From: CAZHJG01 sp964533425
GTDB lineage: Bacteria > Patescibacteriota > Saccharimonadia > Saccharimonadales > UBA4665
Direction: 5' to 3'
Length of the DNA stretch: 25,943 nucleotides
NCBI GenBank assembly: GCA_964533425.1
Contig: CAZHJG010000012.1
Location: forward strand, 1 to 25,943
Part shown: positions 14,823 through 21,556 of the stretch, piece after piece
How the letters are laid out: the number at the start of each line of letters is the position of its first letter
How positions within the stretch are numbered: the first letter of the stretch is position 1
Program-made: the position numbers and the translations under genes
Notes under the pieces: model-generated
Database searches by the model: none
Told to the model about the DNA's origin: nothing
Seen by the model: only the letters and a program-made list of their open reading frames with translations

Positions 14823-15668
14823 GTGCCCCTACGTCGCATCACCAGGCTCGGTGCCATATTTGGCGCCGCTCAAGGTGTACTGCTGGTGCTCGCTGCAGTA
14901 GCAGCCGCCCATGTCGGATCGACACCGGTCATTTCGTGTGGCGAGATCGACAGCTCGTTTACGAGCTTTCCCGCCGGGAAAACCGTCGTCACCCTGAATG
15001 TTCGAGAGGATGGCGGGGCGTACACCAAGTACACCGTGACCATCAACGGCCCGACAGACAGCGTGAGCGTCGGCTGGCGAGCCTCAAGCAGTGCGCAGCA
15101 TTCAATTGACGCGTACTTCTCGTGGACCGCCGACGGCAGCTACAGCACAACCCCGATCGGTCACGCCGAAGTGGTCAACTGTGGCCCAACTCCACCTGGC
15201 TCCCAAGGTCCTCCCGGTCCGCAGGGTCCGTCGGGTGCGCCTGGCCCCCAAGGTCCTCCCGGTCCGCAAGGTCCCGGTGGTCCTCCCGGCAAGCCTGGCA
15301 AGTGCCCGTGCAAGCCGCACCATCACCCGAAGCCGATGTGCCCCACGGTGAAGGTCTCGCAGTTGCACGTGTCGATCGCGCCGCAGGGTATCGCCCATGG
15401 TTTGGCTCACTACCACGCCTCGGGTCCGAGTTCAGCGGTGAAGGAGATCGTCACGGTCATCTACGGCGCCGGCAACGGTCACGTTTGGCGACACGTTTCG
15501 CATCACTCGTCGGTCTCTCTGACGCTCAACGTCGCGGACACCAACGTCTGGGGCGCGAACAACGGCAGCCCGTACGGCACGCACAAGGTGGTCACCACCT
15601 TCGTGCTGAAGTGCGGCAAGCACGTCGTCGTCACCCGGTCGTACTTCAACAACGACCCCCCGGCCTAG
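14823..15668 (+). CDS. Secreted collagen-like (Gly-X-Y) protein of actinobacterial character
   Basis: 281 residues from a GTG start 9 nt after AAAGGAGG. A signal peptide covers about 1-29 (GAIFGAAQGVLLVLAAVAAAHV). A beta-rich domain of about 95 residues ends in a Cys (VVNCGPTPP). A collagen-like stretch of about 14 Gly-X-Y triplets follows (GPPGPQGPSGAPGPQGPPGP and onward to GKPGKC), with two Cys, a His-rich spacer (KPHHHPKP) and a second beta-rich domain of about 110 residues ending in KCGKHVVVTRSYF. The codons are strongly G/C-ending, unlike the flanking genes. The GTG start and full SD also differ. This fits recent transfer from a high-GC actinobacterium, the group that Saccharibacteria commonly parasitise. 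It is probably a surface or adhesion protein. Confidence 0.85.
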   Translation: MPLRRITRLGAIFGAAQGVLLVLAAVAAAHVGSTPVISCGEIDSSFTSFPAGKTVVTLNVREDGGAYTKYTVTINGPTDSVSVGWRASSSAQHSIDAYFSWTADGSYSTTPIGHAEVVNCGPTPPGSQGPPGPQGPSGAPGPQGPPGPQGPGGPPGKPGKCPCKPHHHPKPMCPTVKVSQLHVSIAPQGIAHGLAHYHASGPSSAVKEIVTVIYGAGNGHVWRHVSHHSSVSLTLNVADTNVWGANNGSPYGTHKVVTTFVLKCGKHVVVTRSYFNNDPPA

Positions 15669-15737
15669 TCCCGGCTCTTCGGTAGCCCCACCAGGCCTCC
15701 GGAAATAGCCGGCTGCATCCACCCGTTTTAGCTACAA

Positions 15738-15764
15738 AGCTCCTAAGGAGGATATGGACTAACT
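15738..15764 (+). other. Self-complementary ribosome site with a two-codon ORF
   Basis: CTCCTAAGGAGGATATGG contains the palindrome CTCCTNAGGAG-like pairing around a perfect SD. The SD is followed by ATG GAC TAA, a two-codon reading frame. It echoes the GCTCC-plus-AAGGAGG arrangement before the collagen-like gene. It may be a relic of a gene start or a ribosome-binding leader. Confidence 0.3.
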
Positions 15765-15789
15765 AGTCACGGACAAGACAACAAAAGAG

Positions 15790-15846
15790 AGCCCGGGGAA
15801 CCGATACCGCACTTCACGTGCACCTTCGGTTTCCCGGGCTTTTTTC
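15790..15846 (+). terminator. Strong intrinsic terminator after the collagen-like gene
   Basis: AGCCCGGGGAACCGA (15790-15804) pairs with TCGGTTTCCCGGGCT (15826-15840) with one G-T, followed by six to seven T. The hairpin is long and GC-rich. It lies about 120 nt after the stop codon and separates this unit from the two-component region. Confidence 0.9.
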
Positions 15847-15866
15847 ATTTCTGAAGTCTTATCACC

Positions 15867-15909
15867 TAAACACAAGCGGTGTTGTGTTTATGCCCACAGT
15901 TGCTATTAT
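15867..15909 (+). promoter_or_regulatory. Palindromic operator overlapping a promoter
   Basis: TAAACACAA (15867-15875) and TTGTGTTTA (15882-15890) are exact reverse complements 6 nt apart. The right arm contains a -35-like TTGTGT (15882-15887), 16 nt before an extended -10 TGCTATTAT (15901-15909). A protein bound to the palindrome would cover the -35 region. Transcription would run into the 25-codon ORF and the response regulator. Confidence 0.5.
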
Positions 15910-15930
15910 TGAGCTATACCAGAGGAGTGC

Positions 15931-16008
15931 ATGCAGTTGCCGGCTCACCAGAGGGAAAGTAGAAAAGTTAATACTTATTTAATAATTGAGTCTTACACTT
16001 ATGCCTAG
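15931..16008 (+). CDS. Short ORF, 25 aa, upstream of the response regulator
   Basis: ATG preceded by AGAGGAG with 3 nt spacing, encoding MQLPAHQRESRKVNTYLIIE plus ESYTYA-type residues, ending in TAG. It lies about 20 nt after the predicted transcription start and 85 nt before the response regulator. It may be a leader peptide or a small protein. The SD is good but the length is at the limit of credibility. Confidence 0.35.
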   Translation: MQLPAHQRESRKVNTYLIIESYTYA

Positions 16009-16093
16009 GCAGGACTGACATGCTATTCACCAGATCGGCTCACCATTTCCAAGCAAGCGAAAGCTCTATCGTAAAGATGAGAGGGGTTAGGCT

Positions 16094-16792
16094 ATGCCCT
16101 CGGTAAAACCAAAGCATTTTACGCGCCCGATCAGATTGCTCGTGATCGAGGACAATGAGTCGCTGGTAACTCGGTTGCAGAACTTTATGAACGACCAGTT
16201 TGTGCTGGAGGTGGCGCACACCGCCGCCAAAGGCATCAAAGAGGCCGAGTCTGCTGAGTTCGATGTAATTCTTCTCGATCTAGGGCTGCCTGATGACAGC
16301 GGTGAAGCCGTCTGTCGCATTTTGCGCAGCAAGGGCATAACCACGCCGATTCTCATACTGACCGGTGATAACGCCGTGGATTCCAAGGTCCGTCTACTGG
16401 AAACCGGCGCCGATGACTACCTTACCAAGCCGTTTAAGCTGGCTGAATTGCAAGCGCGCATCCGGGCGCTGCTCCGGCGAACCAGCAATGCCCCATTTCT
16501 GCTGGTAATCGGTGACCTGACTATTGACCTGGAGGGGCGCCGAGTAATGCGGAGTGGTAAAGTTATCGACTTGCGCCGCAAAGAATACGACATCCTGGAG
16601 TATCTGGCGCTCAATCATGGCCGTATCATAACCCGTTCCATGATCCTTGATCGCGTGTGGGCCAGCAGTAACGATAGCTGGAATAACACCGTTGACGTAC
16701 ACATTAAGCTGCTGCGGGATAAAATCGACCGCCCGTTTGGAAAACCGCTCATCAAAACCGCGTATGGCCTGGGCTATATGCTCGATGCGTAA
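16094..16792 (+). CDS. OmpR/PhoB-family response regulator
   Basis: 232 residues. A receiver domain covers about 12-128 with the acidic pair E19-D20, phospho-acceptor D62 (ILLDLGLPD), T90 and K112 (TKPF). A winged-helix DNA-binding domain covers about 133-231, with the typical LRRKEYDILEYLALNHGRIITR and VDVHIKLLRDKI. A GAGAGGGG ribosome site lies 8 nt before the ATG. It is followed after 24 nt by a 40-aa ORF and then a terminator, so the cognate kinase downstream has its own promoter. The likely partner is the histidine kinase at 17102. Target genes are unknown; the terpene genes next door are an obvious candidate. Confidence 0.95.
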   Translation: MPSVKPKHFTRPIRLLVIEDNESLVTRLQNFMNDQFVLEVAHTAAKGIKEAESAEFDVILLDLGLPDDSGEAVCRILRSKGITTPILILTGDNAVDSKVRLLETGADDYLTKPFKLAELQARIRALLRRTSNAPFLLVIGDLTIDLEGRRVMRSGKVIDLRRKEYDILEYLALNHGRIITRSMILDRVWASSNDSWNNTVDVHIKLLRDKIDRPFGKPLIKTAYGLGYMLDA

Positions 16793-16816
16793 CTAATACA
16801 TAAGAAAGGAGACCGC

Positions 16817-16939
16817 ATGAAAGACACCATCACCAGTATCCTAACCGATGCCGATGTCCGTAGTGACGCTGATGTGACCCAGTCACTACTCAGCTCCGCG
16901 GAAGTCGCCAGCCCTTGGGCATCAGTCGAAGGCGCTTAA
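16817..16939 (+). CDS. Small acidic peptide, 40 aa, downstream of the response regulator
   Basis: AAAGGAGA lies 4 nt before the ATG. The peptide (MKDTITSILTDADVRSDADV and onward to SPWASVEGA) is acidic and polar, with no signal peptide or membrane segment. It is co-transcribed with the response regulator (24-nt gap) and ends before a terminator. It may be a small regulator of the pair, or a peptide of another role; no family recognised. Confidence 0.55.
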   Translation: MKDTITSILTDADVRSDADVTQSLLSSAEVASPWASVEGA

Positions 16940-16996
16940 GGACCATCGCCAGCGAGGCCGTACTGGCACGAGCTGGGCTCTAGCACCCTAACCCAA

Positions 16997-17029
16997 CCTG
17001 CCCCTGTAATGATGTGGGAAGGCTTTTTT
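16997..17029 (+). terminator. Intrinsic terminator after the response regulator unit
   Basis: CCT-g-CCC (16997-17003) pairs with GGG-a-AGG (17016-17022) across one mismatch, followed by six T (17024-17029). It separates the response regulator and its 40-aa neighbour from the kinase-terpene unit. Confidence 0.6.
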
Positions 17030-17033
17030 ACGG

Positions 17034-17039
17034 TATACT
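17034..17039 (+). promoter_or_regulatory. Candidate -10 box for the kinase-terpene unit
   Basis: TATACT directly follows the terminator. It would start a transcript near 17046 with a leader of about 56 nt before the kinase ATG. The leader holds a tandem GTAACCTGGA repeat near 17066-17090. A GATACAGT near 17061 is an alternative -10. No clear -35 for either. Confidence 0.35.
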
Positions 17040-17101
17040 CATGATGCCTTGCGTTTTCTGATACAGTAACCTGGAAGTAACCTGGAGTACCCAATCAAAC
17101 C

Positions 17102-18499
17102 ATGTTCGCGTACATAAAAAAGCAGTACCGGTCATTTATTGAACCGCGGGCCAAAGATCAAAACATCAAGCGCCGCGAGGTTGTATTCAATTATTTGCTC
17201 CTCGGCACATTCGGGCTGACTGCCATGGCGCTGCTCACTGTCACATATGACGTGTTGACGAAATCGGCCGCTTACCCCGTCGTGCCAACGGTAAGCATGT
17301 TGAGCGTGTTTGTCGTCGCCATTCTGACAATTTATCGGCTGGCGCGCACTGATCACTACACGGCGGCGGCTTTGGGGCTGGCGGGTATTTATGGCTTAAT
17401 TGCGTTGTCGACCCTGGCCATATGGGGGCTGCGCGACACGCAGGGCGCGGTGTTACTGGCCTTTTTTATTACCATGATTGGGGTTCTGGTGAGCGCCCGG
17501 GCATCATTATTTGCAGCACTTTTTAGCTCTTTGGCTTTGGTGGTACTCTTTGCCCTGGCCCGCGCCGGTATATTTCGTCCAAATACTGTGTGGCTGAAAC
17601 GGCCGAGTGATTTCAGGGATGTTATCGGGTTGAGTATCGCCTTCGGGGTGTTGGCGCTGGTGGCGTGGCTGTACAACCGGGAGATGGAGTCGGCGCTGCG
17701 GCGCGCGGAGCGGTCGGAGAAGGCCTTGACGCGGCAAAAGCAACTGCTTGAGGTTACTGTGGAGAAGCGCACCCGCCAACTGCAGGCAGCTCAAGCCCAG
17801 AAGATGAAACAGCTGTATCACTTCGCTGAACTGGGGCACATCAGCACCGCGCTGCTCCATGATCTGTCAAATCACCTGGCGTTGCTGACGCTCGACATCG
17901 AGAGCCTCGCTAAAGTGCGCTCTAATCGTGGCGCTATTGTGAAACAGTCTCAGAAGAGCATTCAGTACATCGAGGAACTAGTACAACGGGTGCGCTACCA
18001 GCTCCAGGGTCAACCGGTTATCAAAGCTTTTAACATTGTAGATGAGATCTCTGAGGCTATGCAGCTGCTAGCCTACAAGGCCAAAAAGACGCAGGTCACG
18101 CTTGAGCTGACAGCCGATCAGAAGCGAAGCGGGTTTCAGTATTTCGGTGATTTTGTGGGCTTCCGCCAATCAATCGGCAACGTCCTCACCAACAGCATTG
18201 AAGCTTACGAAGCCGACGACAATGCTAAAAAGCAGCGCGAACGGCATGTGCACGTTGAAGTTTTGCATACTGACGAGCACTTCATCATTACCGTCACCGA
18301 CCGGGGAAAGGGTATTAAGTCGGGCATTTTGAACAAGATTTTCGAACCTTTTTACAGCACCCGGCAGAGTGGCATGGGCATCGGTCTGTTCATCGCTCGC
18401 CAGTTGGTTGAGGATCAGTTTAAGGGTCGTTTGACGGTTGCCAGCAAGGCGGGAACGGGCACAACCTTCACTATCCAGCTACCGAGAAAGCCGAAATAA
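17102..18499 (+). CDS. Six-TM sensor histidine kinase
   Basis: 465 residues. Six hydrophobic segments lie at about 28-50, 59-80, 87-108, 115-135, 137-156 and 172-190, with hardly any external domain, so the signal may be in the membrane. A basic coiled coil (about 192-240) leads to the phospho-acceptor helix LGHISTALLHDLSNHLALL (H253). The ATPase domain has N-box QSIGNVLTNSIEAY (N360, N364), G1 DRGKGI (400-405), F-box FEPFYST (414-420) and G2 GMGIGLF (424-430). It pairs with the response regulator upstream. Its stop is only 63 nt before the terpene synthase start with no terminator between, so the two genes are probably in one transcript. Confidence 0.93.
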   Translation: MFAYIKKQYRSFIEPRAKDQNIKRREVVFNYLLLGTFGLTAMALLTVTYDVLTKSAAYPVVPTVSMLSVFVVAILTIYRLARTDHYTAAALGLAGIYGLIALSTLAIWGLRDTQGAVLLAFFITMIGVLVSARASLFAALFSSLALVVLFALARAGIFRPNTVWLKRPSDFRDVIGLSIAFGVLALVAWLYNREMESALRRAERSEKALTRQKQLLEVTVEKRTRQLQAAQAQKMKQLYHFAELGHISTALLHDLSNHLALLTLDIESLAKVRSNRGAIVKQSQKSIQYIEELVQRVRYQLQGQPVIKAFNIVDEISEAMQLLAYKAKKTQVTLELTADQKRSGFQYFGDFVGFRQSIGNVLTNSIEAYEADDNAKKQRERHVHVEVLHTDEHFIITVTDRGKGIKSGILNKIFEPFYSTRQSGMGIGLFIARQLVEDQFKGRLTVASKAGTGTTFTIQLPRKPK

Positions 18500-18503
18500 G
18501 ACC

Positions 18504-18566
18504 ATGGACGGGGTGGGCGAAAGGCGAAAGCGGCGGAAAGCACCAGCGCCGGAGGCTGGCATATGA
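18504..18566 (+). other. Possible 20-codon coupling ORF before the terpene synthase
   Basis: An ATG 4 nt after the kinase stop opens 20 codons (MDGVGERRKRRKAPAPEAGI) whose TGA overlaps the terpene synthase ATG as ATGA. No clear SD precedes it. Ribosomes ending here could open the CCAG/CTGG hairpin that contains the GGAGG site of the next gene. Confidence 0.25.
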
Positions 18567-20509
18567 GCCCGACGCTTTCGGCGGCTATGAAGCGCGGCCT
18601 GGAGTTTCTGGCTGCCGAGCAGCAGGCCGATGGCAGTTTCATCAGTTATTCCAGCCCTTCGGCGCAGCCTTTTGAACAAAAACTGTCGCATCTGACGGTT
18701 TTTACGCCAGCAATTGCCCTGGCGGCTCTGTCTAGCGTGACCGATGCGGCTGCACGGAAGATTCGCGACAAGCTGAGCCACTGGTTGCTTGATCAGAAGG
18801 GAGCCAACGGAGCCTTCAACTATTGGGCGCAAGCCGTACCCGAGCGCTCGCATACACCATATCCCGACGACCTGGACGATACCTTTGCTGCGCTCATCGC
18901 CATGCAGTTACATGATGAATCTCAGGTCACTGGCGGCATGTTGGCTCAGGCCATAAAACTCCTGCTGGCAACCGAAACAGCGACCGGCGGCCCCTATCGT
19001 ACTTGGTTAGTACCCAAAGACAGCTCCGAGGCGTGGCTGGATGTCGATTTGGCCGTGAACTGCAACATTGCTTTTTTTCTGTCTCTGGTCAGCAACCCCT
19101 TGCCCAAGCTCACTGCGCTGATGGAGCAGGCCATAACCCAGGGAAAATTTCATTCACCCTATTATCCTTCCGAATATCCTATTCTTTATTACTTGGCCCG
19201 GGCTTATGACGGACCGAAGCGGGCAACGCTTCTAAGGCACATCCTAAAACTTCAGCAGGCCGATGGCTCTTGGAGCACGCCTATGCAGACGGCGCTCATG
19301 GTTTCGGTGCTGGGCAAACTGGGCCGCAAAACCGGTTTGGAGACTGCGGGAGCCTATCTTATAAGCACGCAAAACGAGGCCGGTTACTGGGAAGCAGAGG
19401 CCTTTTGCCTAGATCCGGCTCTGGAAGGTAAGCAGTACTACAGCGGCGCGCGAGCCCTGACCACTGCCTTGGTGCTGGAGGCCTTGCAGCAACTCAAGCC
19501 CGTCCCTCGCCAGAAAAAGCTTCGGCAAGCCACGACAATATCTGTCCGCCAGCGCAACATTGAACGAGCGGTCGTGGCGGCAGCTCGGCAGCGCTTCAGC
19601 CGATTGGGGGCCGAAACCGCGGACGCCGCGGAGGCTCTGCTAGCCCGATTTGGTGGCGAGGATAGTGATGTGGTGTCGTTGCCCTACGCTTTTTACCACT
19701 CGCTTACCCGGCGGCCAGTTTTGGATGACCAGCTTTTTATTGACCTAGGGCTAGCAAATCTTTATGGTTGGATTGCTTACACGGTGTTCGATGACTTTTT
19801 GGACGACGAGGGTGACCCCCGACTCCTCAGCATGGCCACGGCCGCCCTCCGTTATAGCCTGCACCACTTCGATGCGGCGGTGCCACATCATCAGACATTC
19901 CGTACTCGGGTTGACGAAACGTTTAACACTATCGACAGCGCCAACGCCTGGGAAGTCAGTCATGCTCGCTTTACGATTAAAAACGGCCGGCTGCGCCTGG
20001 GTGAGCTGCCGGATTACGCCGAGCTGGCCCAGTTGGCCGACCGGTCACTGGGGCATGCGCTAACGCCTTTGGCCGTCCTGGCAGCCTCTGGTGAGCTGCT
20101 CGATAGCGCTCCGGCGCTGGCCTGCTTCCGGGCGCTACGCCACTACCTCATCGCCAGACAGCTCGGCGACGACCTACACGACTGGGAGTCAGATGTTGCG
20201 AAAGGTCACATTACCTTCGTGGTAAGCGAGATTTTAAAGGACCTGGGCCCGCCTACTAAAACCCAGCCCCTGCAGCAACTATTAGGGGTTATGCGACAAC
20301 AGTTCTGGCATGTCACCTTGCCCCGCCTGTGCCGCGACATTTCCCGGCACACTACCACGGCTCGGCAGGCGTTGGCCCCTGAGCCGCTTTTGAAACCGGC
20401 CAATGTTATCACTGATCTGCTCGATGGTATCGATGCCACGAACGCGGAAACGATAGCCATGATCGATAGAGCCGAAGAGTTTTTAAGCAATTACCGAGAG
20501 GAGGCTTAG
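18563..20509 (+). CDS. Putative bifunctional terpene synthase (class II DxDD plus class I DDxxD)
   Basis: 648 residues in two parts. Residues about 1-315 are an alpha-helical barrel of the terpene cyclase/prenyltransferase-repeat type. They carry QW-like repeats (QQADGSF at 20, QKGANGAF at 78, QQADGSW at 231-237, QNEAGYW at 270-276) and the class II acid motif DLDD (D103, D105, D106). Residues about 330-645 look like a class I all-alpha domain with FDDFLDDE (D410, D411, D414) and a second Asp-rich motif GDDLHDWESD (535-544). The latter replaces the usual NSE triad and resembles that of prenyl diphosphate synthases. Both chemistries, protonation-driven cyclisation and diphosphate ionisation, seem possible. 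The first half is shorter than usual two-domain (beta-gamma) class II enzymes. GGAGG lies 7 nt before the ATG. The next gene, a prenyl diphosphate synthase, starts 3 nt after the stop. Product unknown. Confidence 0.85.
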   Translation: MSPTLSAAMKRGLEFLAAEQQADGSFISYSSPSAQPFEQKLSHLTVFTPAIALAALSSVTDAAARKIRDKLSHWLLDQKGANGAFNYWAQAVPERSHTPYPDDLDDTFAALIAMQLHDESQVTGGMLAQAIKLLLATETATGGPYRTWLVPKDSSEAWLDVDLAVNCNIAFFLSLVSNPLPKLTALMEQAITQGKFHSPYYPSEYPILYYLARAYDGPKRATLLRHILKLQQADGSWSTPMQTALMVSVLGKLGRKTGLETAGAYLISTQNEAGYWEAEAFCLDPALEGKQYYSGARALTTALVLEALQQLKPVPRQKKLRQATTISVRQRNIERAVVAAARQRFSRLGAETADAAEALLARFGGEDSDVVSLPYAFYHSLTRRPVLDDQLFIDLGLANLYGWIAYTVFDDFLDDEGDPRLLSMATAALRYSLHHFDAAVPHHQTFRTRVDETFNTIDSANAWEVSHARFTIKNGRLRLGELPDYAELAQLADRSLGHALTPLAVLAASGELLDSAPALACFRALRHYLIARQLGDDLHDWESDVAKGHITFVVSEILKDLGPPTKTQPLQQLLGVMRQQFWHVTLPRLCRDISRHTTTARQALAPEPLLKPANVITDLLDGIDATNAETIAMIDRAEEFLSNYREEA

Positions 20510-20512
20510 CAC

Positions 20513-21556
20513 ATGGACGATATACTGCGCTACCAACAGTTGGTGGTAAATGATCTGGAGCAGTACTTCGGCGAGCAGGCCATACTCAATCCAGGCAATT
20601 ACTGGCACGCTGACATGCTGACTCGACTCGAGGAATTCACCGTCAGCGGCAAGCTGCTGCGTGGCTCGCTGCTTTGTTTTTCGCAAGACATATTCGGCGG
20701 CACCCAGGCTAACGCCGCCCGGCATGGTGCTGTGGCCTTGGAGCTCATTCATTCGGCGCTCCTGATTCATGATGACATTATCGACCGCGATAGTCTGCGC
20801 CGGGGCCGTCCATCCATGCAGCGGCAATATCAGGAATTGGGCGAGCCCGCCGACACCGTGCACTTCGGCGAGAGTATGGCGATTTGCGTGGCTGACGCCG
20901 CTATCTTTTTAGGGCTTGAGCATTTGGGCAAAGTGGACATTCCTGGGGCAGGGCGTGAGAAGCTGATTTCCCTTGTCAGCCGCGTCTTTACAACTGTTTG
21001 CGTGGGCCAGATGCTCGATATCAATCTGGGCAGTGTCGATACCTTACCCAAGAAGAAAGACATCGTGACTATTATGGAGCAGAAAACGGCGGCGTATTCA
21101 CTCGCCTTGCCGTTGGCGGCCGGCGCCATTATTGCCGGCCGGCCGGACGCCGTTATCAAGAAATTAATGGAGCTCGGCATGCTGCTGGGTATTATTTTCC
21201 AGATACGCGATGACGAGCTCGGTATTTTTGGCGCCTCAAGCAAGACCGGTAAACTGGCGGGCTCCGACATAAGAGAAGGTAAAAAGACACTGCTGCAGTA
21301 TTACTTGCTGGGGCGGGCTTCGGGAACAGAACGCAAGCGCCTCTTGCGTATCTTTGGCAACCAGCAAGCCAGCCCGGCCGACATCGACAGTGTTCGACAA
21401 GCCATGCTCAGTTTGCAGGTACCGGAAGCCGTGCAGCGCGATGTAACCACCTGGAGCAACCGGGCCACGCGTTTCATCGACAAGCTGCCCCTAAGCCTAC
21501 GTCATAAAGCCGACCTGCACGAACTACTCAGCTTCTGCGCTAAACGAGATGTTTAA
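20513..21556 (+). CDS. Trans-polyprenyl diphosphate synthase (GGPP-type likely)
   Basis: 347 residues. Head-to-tail prenyltransferase that extends allylic diphosphates with isopentenyl diphosphate. GKLLRG (46-51), the first Asp-rich motif HDDIID (D87, D88, D91), RRGRP (96-100) and the second motif FQIRDDELG (D233, D234, third Asp replaced by Gly) are all in place, with GKLAGSDIREGKKTLL after it. The residue five before the first motif is Ala (A82), which in this family favours products of C20 or longer. The ribosome site GAGAGGAGG lies in the end of the terpene synthase gene and the gap is 3 nt, so the two are translationally coupled. Its product is the natural substrate for the upstream enzyme. 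It overlaps the next convergent gene by 4 nt. Confidence 0.95.
   Translation: MDDILRYQQLVVNDLEQYFGEQAILNPGNYWHADMLTRLEEFTVSGKLLRGSLLCFSQDIFGGTQANAARHGAVALELIHSALLIHDDIIDRDSLRRGRPSMQRQYQELGEPADTVHFGESMAICVADAAIFLGLEHLGKVDIPGAGREKLISLVSRVFTTVCVGQMLDINLGSVDTLPKKKDIVTIMEQKTAAYSLALPLAAGAIIAGRPDAVIKKLMELGMLLGIIFQIRDDELGIFGASSKTGKLAGSDIREGKKTLLQYYLLGRASGTERKRLLRIFGNQQASPADIDSVRQAMLSLQVPEAVQRDVTTWSNRATRFIDKLPLSLRHKADLHELLSFCAKRDV

Noticed and set aside
15102..15416. Minus-strand frame opposite the collagen-like repeats
   Set aside because: Its Arg/Thr-rich low-complexity sequence simply mirrors the Gly-Pro codons on the other strand.
13932..15846. Integrative element inserted at tRNA-Arg
   Set aside because: No integrase is visible and the duplicated part is the 5' half of the tRNA rather than the 3' end usually copied by integration. 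An island remains possible on composition alone.
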